Source: Bryobacterales bacterium (GTDB lineage: Bacteria; Acidobacteriota; Terriglobia; Bryobacterales; Bryobacteraceae). Taken from it: 48,743 nucleotides of DNA. A program made the translations under genes and the position numbers. The stretch covers positions 53,104 through 101,846 of the forward strand of contig PMUP01000056.1 of NCBI GenBank assembly GCA_003166865.1. The letters run 5' to 3'. Within the stretch, counting starts at the first letter, position 1. The number at the start of each line of letters is the position of its first letter. The notes under the pieces were generated by a model. It made no database searches. It was not told where the DNA came from and was given only the letters and a program-made list of their open reading frames with translations. Shown piece after piece: positions 36,233 to 45,284 of the stretch.

Positions 36233-37735
36233 ATGCCCGATCCACCGCCTGATCTACGTGTCACGCGTCGCGAAGCCGCGCAATTGTTGGGGGTTGCGGC
36301 AGCAACACAATTGCTCGGCGCGTCAAGCCCGGACATCTGTTTCCTTACCGCAACCGAAATGGCGGAGCTGATTCGCCGCAAGAAACTGAGCGCGCGTGAA
36401 ACGCTGGACGCTCACCTCAAACAAATCGACCGCGTCAATCCGCAGGTCAATGCGATTGTTACGCTAGTCGCGGAGCAGGCGGTCGACAATGCCCGCAGGG
36501 CCGACGAAGCCCAGGCTCACGGCGCCGTACTCGGGCCATTGCACGGGCTCCCCATCGCGCATAAGGACTTGGTGGAGACCGCGGGCATCCGCACCACTTT
36601 CGGCTCGCGAATCTTCAAGGACAACGTGCCGACCCACGATGCCATCCTGGTGGAGCGGATCAGAAAAGCGGGCGCGATCTGCGTGGGCAAAACCAACGCG
36701 CCGGAATTCGGCGCGGGGTCGCAGACGTTCAACGCCGTGTTCGGCGCAACGAAGAATCCGTACGATCTCACGAAGACCTGCGGCGGCAGCAGCGGCGGCG
36801 CGGCGGTGAGCCTGGCGTCCGGGATGCTTCCGATTGCCGACGGCAGCGACAGTGGCGGCTCCTTGCGCAACCCAGCCGCGTTTTGCGGCGTGATTGGATT
36901 CCGCGTGGCTCCGGGGCGGGTCGCGAATGCCGCCAGCGGAAATGCCTGGAGCACCGTCAGTGTTTCCGGCCCCATGGCGCGCACCGTCTCCGACGTCGCT
37001 CTGCTGCTCAGCGTGATGGCTGGGCCCGATCCGCGCTGTCCCATTTCAATCAGCGAGCCCGGCTCTCGCTTCACAGCCAATCTGGAGCGCAACTTCAAGG
37101 GCGTTCGCGTCGCGTGGTTCAAGGACATGGGCGGGATTCCGTTCGACCCGCGAGTTCTCAGTCTGGTCAACGCGCAGCGTAAGGTTTTTGAGAGCCTCGG
37201 TTGCATCGTGGAAGAAGCCGAGCCGGATTGGACCGGCGTCCATGAGTCGATCGACACGCTGCGTGCCTGGGGCTATGCCACCTCGCAGTCGGAAAATATT
37301 CGGCTGCATCGCGATCTGGTGAAGGACACCATTCAATGGGAAGCAGAGCGCGGCTCCAAGCTCACCGGCGCTGACATTGCTCATGCCCACACCCTGCGGA
37401 GCAAGGCGTGGGACAACATGCGGATCTTTCAAGAGAAGTACGAGTACTTCATCGCGCCCACCACGCAAGTGCTGCCCTTCGACGTAACCCAGCCGTATCC
37501 CACCGAAATCGCGGGCGTCAAGATGTCGACGTATATCGAGTGGATGAAAGTCTGCTTGCTGATTTCGGCGCTCGAGAACCCCTCAATTTCCATGCCCTGC
37601 GGCTTCACCGAAGGCGGCTTACCAGTCGGCTTGCAGATTGTCGGACGGCATCGCGACGAGTGGAGCGTCTTGCAGATGGCGCGCGCGTTCGAGCAAGCCA
37701 CGCCGGCCGCTCGCCGCAAACCGGCGATCGCTTAG
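36233..37735 (+). CDS. Amidase (amidase-signature family), possibly Tat-exported
   Basis: A 500-residue enzyme. The N-terminus (RVTRREAAQLLGVAAATQLL) looks like a Tat signal, so it may act in the periplasm, unlike the amidase at 30207. The signature is complete: lysine in LPIAHKDLVE, CGGSSGGAAVSLASGM and DGSDSGGSLRNPAAFCG with the two serines. It is 45 bases from the divergent paiB-like gene and converges on the copper amine oxidase gene nine bases away. An amide releasing a primary amine would link it to these oxidases; the substrate is not known. Confidence 0.9.
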   Translation: MPDPPPDLRVTRREAAQLLGVAAATQLLGASSPDICFLTATEMAELIRRKKLSARETLDAHLKQIDRVNPQVNAIVTLVAEQAVDNARRADEAQAHGAVLGPLHGLPIAHKDLVETAGIRTTFGSRIFKDNVPTHDAILVERIRKAGAICVGKTNAPEFGAGSQTFNAVFGATKNPYDLTKTCGGSSGGAAVSLASGMLPIADGSDSGGSLRNPAAFCGVIGFRVAPGRVANAASGNAWSTVSVSGPMARTVSDVALLLSVMAGPDPRCPISISEPGSRFTANLERNFKGVRVAWFKDMGGIPFDPRVLSLVNAQRKVFESLGCIVEEAEPDWTGVHESIDTLRAWGYATSQSENIRLHRDLVKDTIQWEAERGSKLTGADIAHAHTLRSKAWDNMRIFQEKYEYFIAPTTQVLPFDVTQPYPTEIAGVKMSTYIEWMKVCLLISALENPSISMPCGFTEGGLPVGLQIVGRHRDEWSVLQMARAFEQATPAARRKPAIA

Positions 37736-37744
37736 ATTAATTAG

Positions 37745-39703
37745 TTAGTGGCAACATTCCGATTTCGCGGGCGGCGGAGCCACATCCATCGCGGGACTGC
37801 GCTCGAAGAATCCATCCGGACGGAACCCGAATCCCAGCATCGACACGGGCATCACGGGCCAGTCCTCCGGACGTGGAACGTGGTTATGCGCGAACACGTA
37901 CCACAGCGCGATCTCGGTATCATCAATCTTCCGATTCGCCTTGGTCCAGTTCGGCAACCCGTCTCCGGTCGGATGCTGATTCGGATATTCCCCGGCCGCG
38001 TATCGCTCCTGCGGACTGTAGGGCGTCACCCAAACGTGATTCGATGTGAACCCCGCACGGCGCATTACCGCAGCGTCCGGCTGCACGAAGGGCGGGCAGT
38101 TTTCGCCCGGAACCAAACGATAACCCACCGGCCGTCCGAGCCGGTTCTTCTTGCTCGGATTCACCACTCGCCAGAAACGCGCGGTCGCCGAATTCACCCG
38201 CCGCTGAGCTTCCTTCTCGGTAGTGAACAGCGTTTCCTCTGCGACGAATGCATTGCCGTGCGGATTGCTCGGACCGGTGGGCACGCCGACACTGTTCACC
38301 TCGACCACCGAATTGTTGGGACCATCCACGCTCGGCACCAGCCGGGCCGCGAAAATGTGCTGATGAAATGGCGCATTCAATTGCGGAGCCACTTCCATCC
38401 CATACGGCGACGTCTCGCCCGGCGCCAACGCGGTTGTGTTCATGATCCCGGTCAGCTTGATCTCGCACTGAATCGATCCGTCCTGGTAGAAGTACCAATA
38501 GAATCCGTATTCATAGTTCCCGACGGTGGCAATGAAGGAGATCGACAGACGCCGCGACCTTCGCACCTCCGATTGTCCGGTGCGCCAATCCGTGTGCTTC
38601 CACAGAATGCCGAAGTCTTCCTCATGCAGACACACCGCGTTCGTGAGCGGTGTGACGTTGCCGTGGCTGTTCACCAGAGGAAAATCGAAGTAATGGATCA
38701 CGCCCAGACAATCGCAACCCAGCGCCAGTGAATTGGCCAGCATCCCCAGGCCGTATTCGCCGATGTCAAACGCGTTCTTGCGATAGTACTGCTCGCGGGG
38801 ATCGCCGTACGGAACCACCATCTCGCAAATCGACGCACGATAAAGGATCGGGCGTTCCACACCATCGTCGTTGTAGCTGATGGTGTGAAGCACCAAGCCC
38901 TCCCGCGAGGTGAAGCCGACGCGGAACTTCCATTTCTGCCACTCCACCTGGTTGCCTTCCACCGTGAAGCTGGGGCCTTCCGGCTGCACGATGTCCACCG
39001 GCTTGAGATCCTTCCGCATGTTCGGAATGTACTCGCGCGCCCAATTGGCGGGCTCGGGCGGCAACGGCGCGATGGGATATTCCTCGATGCGGATCACCTT
39101 CATTTCGTAGAGATCCACAACCATCACCATGCTGTCCATGGGGCGCGCGTAGCCGTTGTCCTTAGGCTCCGATCGCAAGAAACACAGCGCCCGCAATCTC
39201 CGCACGCCTTTGTCTTCCGGCAATTCGGTGCCGTACATGCCGGCCGACCAGGGTTCCACCATCACCAGATCGGCGTCCGTCACACCACGCTTCTTCAGCG
39301 CGGCCTGAAACAGCGGCGAGCGCCGGACGGCCTGCTCGCACTCGCTGAATTCATCCAGCATGACCGAAGGCTGGACACCGCTCGGAAGCGGCGTGACCGA
39401 CGAGACGGATTTGTTAACCAGATCCACCACCGCTTCGTACGACGCGCGCTTGCCGCGATCCATGAGAACAGCCAGCGCCTTTCGTTCAAACGGACTCCTG
39501 GGCTGGTGCTTCTCGACCAAGCTTTTCGCGGGTTCTATCAAGTTGATGGATGCAATCCGAACATTGTCGCCGAGGTGATTTTCCCGCGCGAGTATTGCAA
39601 CCGTCTCCTCCAACTCGGCGGAATACAGAGGATCGAGTGGATGCTTCGCGAATGGAGCAATTACCTGCTCCGAAATTTCCCGGACGTCGGTTGATATCGC
39701 CAT
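37745..39703 (-). CDS. Copper-containing primary-amine oxidase (topaquinone enzyme)
   Basis: A 652-residue enzyme of normal family length. The topaquinone precursor is Tyr397 in TVGNYEYGF. Copper ligands are His447 and His449 in FHQHIF and the His in FAHNHVPRPEDWPVMP near the C-terminus. Asp313 in AFDIGEYGLG is the catalytic base. It oxidises primary amines to aldehydes with release of ammonia and hydrogen peroxide; topaquinone forms by itself from copper and oxygen. The start is ATG39703 with GGAGAGG about eight bases upstream. It has no evident signal peptide. It is transcribed away from the APC permease across 56 bases. Confidence 0.95.
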   Translation of the reverse strand: MAISTDVREISEQVIAPFAKHPLDPLYSAELEETVAILARENHLGDNVRIASINLIEPAKSLVEKHQPRSPFERKALAVLMDRGKRASYEAVVDLVNKSVSSVTPLPSGVQPSVMLDEFSECEQAVRRSPLFQAALKKRGVTDADLVMVEPWSAGMYGTELPEDKGVRRLRALCFLRSEPKDNGYARPMDSMVMVVDLYEMKVIRIEEYPIAPLPPEPANWAREYIPNMRKDLKPVDIVQPEGPSFTVEGNQVEWQKWKFRVGFTSREGLVLHTISYNDDGVERPILYRASICEMVVPYGDPREQYYRKNAFDIGEYGLGMLANSLALGCDCLGVIHYFDFPLVNSHGNVTPLTNAVCLHEEDFGILWKHTDWRTGQSEVRRSRRLSISFIATVGNYEYGFYWYFYQDGSIQCEIKLTGIMNTTALAPGETSPYGMEVAPQLNAPFHQHIFAARLVPSVDGPNNSVVEVNSVGVPTGPSNPHGNAFVAEETLFTTEKEAQRRVNSATARFWRVVNPSKKNRLGRPVGYRLVPGENCPPFVQPDAAVMRRAGFTSNHVWVTPYSPQERYAAGEYPNQHPTGDGLPNWTKANRKIDDTEIALWYVFAHNHVPRPEDWPVMPVSMLGFGFRPDGFFERSPAMDVAPPPAKSECCH

Positions 39704-39759
39704 GTTGCCGCCTCTCCAAGCGAGAACGGTTCGCTTAAATCTGATGCTAGTATAAGTGG
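39704..39759. promoter_or_regulatory. Divergent control region, amine oxidase and permease
   Basis: In this 56-base gap TATACT (minus strand, 39754 to 39749) is a plausible -10 box for the copper amine oxidase, leaving a leader of about 38 bases with its ribosome site. No good -35 was found. For the permease the gap is too short for a usual leader, so that mRNA may be nearly leaderless. Confidence 0.3.
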
Positions 39760-41196
39760 ATGGAACTTGGCAATACTTCGGTAAGGTTGGTAAACCCCGC
39801 CGCCTCGTCCGCGCCAGAGTCTCCAGCATCCGCTTCTTACGGACTGAAGTCCGGCTCATTGTCGCCGAGCGAAACTTTGGCCCAATCCGTCGCTCTCATC
39901 GCACCCACCGGCGCCCCGGTGATGACCATACCTCTCGTATTCGGGTTGGCGGGACAAGGCGTGGCCATCGCTTTTCTTATTTCCACCGTCGGCGTTCTAC
40001 TGGTGGCCCTCAACGTCAACCAGTTCGCCAGGATATCGTCCTCGCCCGGTTCTCTGTACACCTATATTACCGACCACATGCATCCGCGATGGGGCGTTTT
40101 GGCCGGCTGGGCATTGTTGATTGCGTATGTCGGCACCGCGGCGGCTGTCGGCGCCGGCGTAACGAATTATGCCAACGTAATCTTGCGGGATCGCTTCGGC
40201 GTGCAAGCTTTTCCAGTGCTATTAACCGCGCTGGTCATGGTAGTCGCGTGTTATTTGGCCTATCGCGATGTAAAAATCTCGGCGCGTCTCATGCTTTGGC
40301 TGGAAGCGGCATCGGTGGCTCTGATTTCTCTCATCGCGTTCAGCATTATCATCAAACACGGATGGCGCCTCGACATGGGGCAGCTCACGCTCCAAGGCGT
40401 GACTCCGGAAAAACTTCGCCTGGGGCTGGTGCTCGCGATATTCAGCTCCGTGGGATTCGAAAGCGCGACCTCGCTCGGCTCGGAAGCCAGGAATCCGTTG
40501 ACCAGCATCCCGCGAGCGGTCAAATGGAGCGCGATCCTGGCTGGCGTTTTCTTCTTCCTGTGCGCGTACGCGGAAGTGCTGGGGTTTCGAGGCGAAGCTC
40601 AAACTCTGGGCGAGAGCGTCGCGCCTCTGCACCTACTCGCGCAGAAGGCCGGATTCCCAGCTTGGGTGGGCACGCTCACCGACCTTGGCGCGGTCCTGAG
40701 CTTCTTCTCGTGCTTTCTGGCTTGCATCACCGCGGCAGCTCGCGTGCTCTTTCTCATGGGACGGCATGGCGCGCTGCACTCCGTACTGGGCCAAGCGCAC
40801 CTGGCGAATCAAACCCCGCATCGCGCCGTGTTGCTGAGTTCCATCGCTGCCTTTCTGCCCGCCGCGGTTATGATGTTGCAGGGCAGGAACCTGTTCGACA
40901 TCTACGGACTTATCGGAACTCTGGCGACATTCGGTTTCGTCACCGCGTATATCCTGGTCTCCGCGGCCGCGCCTCTCTTCCTGCGCTCGCGCGGCTGCTT
41001 GACGCCGCAGGCCATCGGCATTTCTATTTTGGCTATTCTCGCGATGGGAGCAGCGCTGCTGGGTAATCTTTATCCGGTCCCGGCGGCGCCGTACTCGTAC
41101 CTGCCTTACCTTTATCTGGGGCTGCTCCTAAGCGGCTTCGCCTGGTCCACGATTTGGATCGCCCGGGCGCCTGCGCTCGCAGCTGAACCTCTATGA
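39760..41196 (+). CDS. APC-family amino acid/amine permease
   Basis: A 478-residue inner-membrane protein with about twelve hydrophobic spans. The first carries PTGAPVMTIPLVFGLAGQG, followed by SSPGSLYTYI in the second; IFSSVGFESATSLGSEARNP in span six is typical of APC transporters. Such permeases import amino acids, polyamines or other amines. It is coupled to the SpdH-like gene by ATGA and stands opposite the copper amine oxidase, which suggests that it brings in an amine. A 436-codon frame overlapping it in another frame is composition-driven and lacks membrane spans. Confidence 0.92.
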   Translation: MELGNTSVRLVNPAASSAPESPASASYGLKSGSLSPSETLAQSVALIAPTGAPVMTIPLVFGLAGQGVAIAFLISTVGVLLVALNVNQFARISSSPGSLYTYITDHMHPRWGVLAGWALLIAYVGTAAAVGAGVTNYANVILRDRFGVQAFPVLLTALVMVVACYLAYRDVKISARLMLWLEAASVALISLIAFSIIIKHGWRLDMGQLTLQGVTPEKLRLGLVLAIFSSVGFESATSLGSEARNPLTSIPRAVKWSAILAGVFFFLCAYAEVLGFRGEAQTLGESVAPLHLLAQKAGFPAWVGTLTDLGAVLSFFSCFLACITAAARVLFLMGRHGALHSVLGQAHLANQTPHRAVLLSSIAAFLPAAVMMLQGRNLFDIYGLIGTLATFGFVTAYILVSAAAPLFLRSRGCLTPQAIGISILAILAMGAALLGNLYPVPAAPYSYLPYLYLGLLLSGFAWSTIWIARAPALAAEPL

Positions 41197-43133
41197 ACTC
41201 CAGAGATCGCGAACTTGGAATGGATCGCCCCATTAAGCGGCGAGATTTTCTGAATGGCGTGGCCGTAGCGATTGGCGCGTCCTTGTTGGGAGCAGAATCC
41301 GCGGCCGGTCAAGCGCCGCCCGGCTACTATCCACCGGCACTCACAGGAATGCGCGGCCTCTACCCAGGCTCATTCACCACTGCGCACTCGCTGCGTGATC
41401 ATACTTTCTGGAAAACCCATGCGTACAAACCAGCCGATACGGGCGAGCGCTACGACCTGGTGATCGTCGGCGGAGGCATCAGCGGTTTGAGCGCCGCGTA
41501 CTTCTATCGAAAGGCCGCAGGCGACAACGCACGCATTCTGATCCTCGACGTTCTGGATGACTTCGGCGGCCACGCCAAACGCAATGAGTTCGACGTCAAC
41601 GGCCGCAAACTGCTGGGTTACGGCGGCACCTATGCGATCGAGAGCCCGAGTCCCTATAGCCCCATCGCGAAGAGCGTCATCGACGATCTCGGCATTGATG
41701 TAACGGCCACCGCGCGGGTGCTGGATCGCAAACTTTATCCGTCACTCGGTCTCGGCCCCGGCGTTTTCTTCGACAAAGAAACTTTCGGCGCCGACCTGCT
41801 GCTGCCTGATCCCAAACCAGAGAAGGACGCCGATTTTGGCGATCCAGGCACTTCTGAAACGCACTGGAAGGAGTTTCACGAGAAGGCGCCCCTGCCGGCC
41901 GGAGCGAAGCAAGACATCCAGCGTATCTACGAGGGCTCGAAGGATTACATGCCGGGCTTGTCGCCGTCGGAAAAGAAAGCTCGCCTGGCGCGGATGACTT
42001 ACGCCAACTACCTGACCGAGGTCGCGGGCGCCGACCCTGCAGTGGTCAAGTACTTCCAAACCCGCCCGCATGCCTACTTTGGCGTGGGCATCGATGCGGT
42101 CTCGGCTCAAGACGCGTGGGGATTCGGACTTCCTGGCTTCCAGGGGTTGGACCTGGGAACTGAACCTGGCCCCGGCATCAGTCACGACTCTATTCAAAAC
42201 GAAGAGGCCGAAAAGTACTGGTTTCATTTCCCCGATGGGAACGCCTCCATCGCCCGGTTGTTGGTGAGAAAGCTGCTGCCGGCCGCAATTCCCGGAAACT
42301 CGATTGAAGACGTCGTCACGGCTCGCGCCGATTATTCGCGCCTCGATGAACCTGCTTCCAACACTCGCATCCGCCTGAATAGCACCGTGGCGCGCGTACG
42401 GCACTTAGGCGACGTGGACACAGCGAAAGAAGTCGAGGTTGCATACGTCAAGGACGGCAAATTGCAATCGATTCGCGCGGGACGCTGCATCTTGGCGTGC
42501 TGGCACCAGATGATTCCGTATCTCACGGATGAGCTTTCCCAGCGTCAACGAGCCGCGCTGGCGTCGGCCGCGAAAGTGCCGATCGTCTACACCAATGTCG
42601 TGCTGAAGAATTGGACCGCGTTTCAAAAGGCAGGCGTCAACTCGGTGTACGCGCCCGGCAGCTATTTCGAGGCCGTACAGCTGGACCTGCCGGTGAGCAT
42701 GGGTGATTATAAGTGTCCCCGAACGCCCGACGAACCGATTGTCGTGCACCTGATGAAGACGCCCTGCCACCCCGGTCTCCCGGCGCGCGACCAGCATCGC
42801 GCCGGACGCATTGAGTTGTACGGCACGACGTTTGAAACGTTCGAGCGCAATATACGCGATGAATTTGCCCGCTCTCTTGCAAGCGGCGGATTCGATCCGG
42901 CGCGCGACATCGCGGCCATCACGGTAAATCGCTGGCCGCATGGCTACGCGTACGAATACAACTCCTTGTTCGATCCATTCTGGCTGGAGGGCGGCGAGCA
43001 GCCCTGTGTTGTGGCGCGCCAGCCCTTTGGAAGAATCGCGATCGCAAACGCCGACGCGGCGGCCTATGCGTATACCGACGCCGCGATCGATGAAGCGTAT
43101 CGCGCCGTCAATGACCTGCTCGGCATCGCCTGA
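41193..43133 (+). CDS. Spermidine-dehydrogenase-like FAD oxidoreductase, Tat-exported
   Basis: A 646-residue flavoprotein with a Tat signal (IKRRDFLNGVAVAIGASLLG, residues 14-33) and an FAD motif LVIVGGGISGLSAAYF around 89-104. RPHAYFGVGIDAVSAQDAWG in the middle and the C-terminal VNRWPHGYAYEYNSLFDP fit the SpdH family (Pseudomonas spermidine dehydrogenase), a periplasmic enzyme that oxidises polyamines and gives electrons to the respiratory chain. ATG41193 overlaps the permease stop; ATG41220 is an alternative. Family assignment is from remembered motifs, so the exact substrate stays open. Confidence 0.85.
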   Translation: MNSRDRELGMDRPIKRRDFLNGVAVAIGASLLGAESAAGQAPPGYYPPALTGMRGLYPGSFTTAHSLRDHTFWKTHAYKPADTGERYDLVIVGGGISGLSAAYFYRKAAGDNARILILDVLDDFGGHAKRNEFDVNGRKLLGYGGTYAIESPSPYSPIAKSVIDDLGIDVTATARVLDRKLYPSLGLGPGVFFDKETFGADLLLPDPKPEKDADFGDPGTSETHWKEFHEKAPLPAGAKQDIQRIYEGSKDYMPGLSPSEKKARLARMTYANYLTEVAGADPAVVKYFQTRPHAYFGVGIDAVSAQDAWGFGLPGFQGLDLGTEPGPGISHDSIQNEEAEKYWFHFPDGNASIARLLVRKLLPAAIPGNSIEDVVTARADYSRLDEPASNTRIRLNSTVARVRHLGDVDTAKEVEVAYVKDGKLQSIRAGRCILACWHQMIPYLTDELSQRQRAALASAAKVPIVYTNVVLKNWTAFQKAGVNSVYAPGSYFEAVQLDLPVSMGDYKCPRTPDEPIVVHLMKTPCHPGLPARDQHRAGRIELYGTTFETFERNIRDEFARSLASGGFDPARDIAAITVNRWPHGYAYEYNSLFDPFWLEGGEQPCVVARQPFGRIAIANADAAAYAYTDAAIDEAYRAVNDLLGIA

Positions 43134-43136
43134 AGG

Positions 43137-43928
43137 CTAAAGATCTTCGAGCGCCGCGGGAGACTCGGGCAGCACCTGCCCCCCGTCCACCACGATCGTT
43201 TGCCCGGTGATGTACCCCGCTTCGTCGCTCGCCAGAAACAGCGCCGCGTAGGCAATGTCCTCCACCGAGCCGAGCCGCCGCTGGGGAATCGCGGATGTCA
43301 TCCGTGCAATATATTCGGGGCCGAGCGCTTCCATGCCCTCCGTGAAAATATTCCCCGGCAGCACTGCGTTCACCGTGATATTGTGCGGCGCCAGCTCGAT
43401 CGCCGCAGTGCGAACGAAGCCGAGTTGCCCCGCCTTGCTGGCCGCATAGTGGCTCCAGCCCGGGTACCCCGTAATCGGTCCGGTGATCGATGACGTTACG
43501 ATAATGCGCCCCTTGCCCCGCGCTTTCAGTCCGGCGAGGCACGCTTTCACCGTCAGAAAGGTGCCTTTGAGATTGATGTCGAGTACTTGATCCCAATCGG
43601 CGACACTCATCTCTCCGAGCCGCGCGGCCGGAAAGACGCCAGCGTTCGAACAGACGATGTCGATGCCGCCATGCCGCTCGTCCGCCGCCGCCGCCATTCG
43701 TGCACAATCTTCGGGGCTCGAAACATCCGCGGCCACCGCGCTGGCGATTCCTCCCCCACCGCCAATCGAAGCACGGATCTCGGCGGCGGCAGCTTCAGCC
43801 TGGGCCAAATCGCGCGCCGCAAGTAAAACCTTGGCGCCCTTGCTGGCGAAGACGCGCGCAATTCCCTTCCCGATCCCTTTGCTCGCGCCGGTCACGATGA
43901 CGGAGCGGCCTGAAAGTGATGTGAGCAC
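43137..43928 (-). CDS. Short-chain dehydrogenase/reductase (SDR)
   Basis: A 263-residue classical SDR. VTGASKGIGKGIA binds the cofactor, CSNAG follows, catalytic Ser lies in IVTSSITG, and the YxxxK motif is HYAASKAG. Arg after LLAAR suggests NADP preference. The C-terminal part (GQTIVVDGGQ) is typical of the FabG/glucose dehydrogenase group. It reduces or oxidises an alcohol or ketone; no particular substrate can be assigned. It converges on the SpdH-like gene three bases away. Confidence 0.93.
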   Translation of the reverse strand: MLTSLSGRSVIVTGASKGIGKGIARVFASKGAKVLLAARDLAQAEAAAAEIRASIGGGGGIASAVAADVSSPEDCARMAAAADERHGGIDIVCSNAGVFPAARLGEMSVADWDQVLDINLKGTFLTVKACLAGLKARGKGRIIVTSSITGPITGYPGWSHYAASKAGQLGFVRTAAIELAPHNITVNAVLPGNIFTEGMEALGPEYIARMTSAIPQRRLGSVEDIAYAALFLASDEAGYITGQTIVVDGGQVLPESPAALEDL

Positions 43929-43980
43929 AATCAGACTATTCTAGCCGGAACCTCAAGCGGCTACTATTGAAGATGAACTC

Positions 43981-45258
43981 GTGAATTCGTATAGGACCAA
44001 CCTCAAGCAGAAATATCCGGATTGCTGGCAATGGATCAGTCTGGCGCGGCGAATTCCAGGCCAGCTCACCGAAAACGAAGCGAACTTGCTGTTCCAATTA
44101 GCGCGAACACGGACGCCTTTAGTCGATCCGGTGCTGGTCGAGTTAGGAGCATGGCGAGGAAAGACCTCGTTGCTTCTGGCGGCGGGGCTCTGCGGCAAGA
44201 TCAGGCCGCGGCTATTTTCTATCCAGCGCACCGGCGAGGCCGGCGGCAAACCGAACCAACAAACATTGCATCGTAATCTCCAGCGATGCCACTTGGGACA
44301 CATTGTGGACACCACCGCGAGTCGTTCGCGCGACGCCTCGGCGAATTGGAAGGACTGTATCGACATTCTTTTCATTAACGCCACCGAGGACTATGACGCG
44401 CTAGACAGCGATCTCTTGCTTTGGTCGCCATTTGTCAAATTGGGCGGTAGCGTGATTCTACATGGGGCTTCACCGCAAAGCCTGCAGCCGCCACGGTACA
44501 GTGACTTGCGGCACGTAGACAGTCTCGCCTGGGCAGTGAAGCGGCAGAGCGCTGCCTCACTCGCCACCCCGGAAGCCACCTATCCCGCGCGGCTGCAGGA
44601 TTACGTACGCCGCGCTGCGAAGGAGGTCGCGGAGAACAGGCATGCCATCCAAGCACTGCGCCGCTCTTGGTCCTGGAGGCTGACAGCCCCATTGCGGTTG
44701 GGGATGGAGACGCTGCACGCCATCGCCGGATTGCTCACCAGCTTCGGCCACGGCTCGCCGAAGGCTCGCATCGCTGGTTTGGCTCAGTGGATGTTATTCG
44801 GGAGGCAAGTTCGTGCCAGCGGACTTTTGGATGAGCGTTACTATCGAGGCCATCATCCAGATGTGGCCTGGGCACGCACCAGTCCCTTGCTCCACTTCTT
44901 GGTGTGCGGGGCGAGTGAAGGTAAAAACCCCAACGAGCTCTTCGATGTGGATTATTACCTTGGCCGTTATCCGGACGTCGCCCATTCAGGCGTCAATCCT
45001 CTGATTCATTATTTGAAGAATGGCGCATACGAGGGCCGGGATCCGCACCCCTATTTCGACAGCAGCTTCTATCTGGAACAGAATCCCGATGTCCGGGAAG
45101 GTCAGCTCAACCCGTTGGGACACTATCTGGCGCCCGGCATCGCGGAAGGCCGCGACCCGAACCCGTGGTTTGACACCTCGGAGTATCTGGAGCAAAACCC
45201 TGATGTTGCTATGTTCGGTCTCAACCCATTAGGGCATTACATCGAGGAGACGCATTAG
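43981..45258 (+). CDS. Methyltransferase-like protein with C-terminal repeats found on glycosyltransferases
   Basis: A 425-residue protein. The N-terminal part resembles a class I methyltransferase: VELGAWRGKTSLLLAAGL is the SAM-binding start and DILFINATEDYDALDSDL the later acidic segment. From residue 282 to the end there are four repeats of about 38 residues with the pattern FD..YYL..NPDV...NPL.HYL..G..EGRDP, the last one shortened. Such repeats occur at the ends of surface-polysaccharide enzymes and may bind a scaffold or glycan. The start is GTG43981. It leads a four-gene plus-strand group for glycan synthesis. Confidence 0.78.
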   Translation: MNSYRTNLKQKYPDCWQWISLARRIPGQLTENEANLLFQLARTRTPLVDPVLVELGAWRGKTSLLLAAGLCGKIRPRLFSIQRTGEAGGKPNQQTLHRNLQRCHLGHIVDTTASRSRDASANWKDCIDILFINATEDYDALDSDLLLWSPFVKLGGSVILHGASPQSLQPPRYSDLRHVDSLAWAVKRQSAASLATPEATYPARLQDYVRRAAKEVAENRHAIQALRRSWSWRLTAPLRLGMETLHAIAGLLTSFGHGSPKARIAGLAQWMLFGRQVRASGLLDERYYRGHHPDVAWARTSPLLHFLVCGASEGKNPNELFDVDYYLGRYPDVAHSGVNPLIHYLKNGAYEGRDPHPYFDSSFYLEQNPDVREGQLNPLGHYLAPGIAEGRDPNPWFDTSEYLEQNPDVAMFGLNPLGHYIEETH

Positions 45259-45284
45259 ACCGAGTCGCGCTCGAATCATCGCTT

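Noticed and set aside
37748-38731. 327-codon frame opposite the copper amine oxidase
   Set aside because: Antisense shadow; the other strand carries topaquinone and copper ligands at family spacing.
39756-41066. 436-codon plus-strand frame overlapping the permease
   Set aside because: Arg- and Ser-rich with no membrane spans; the frame used by 39760-41196 gives a clean APC permease and is coupled to the next gene.
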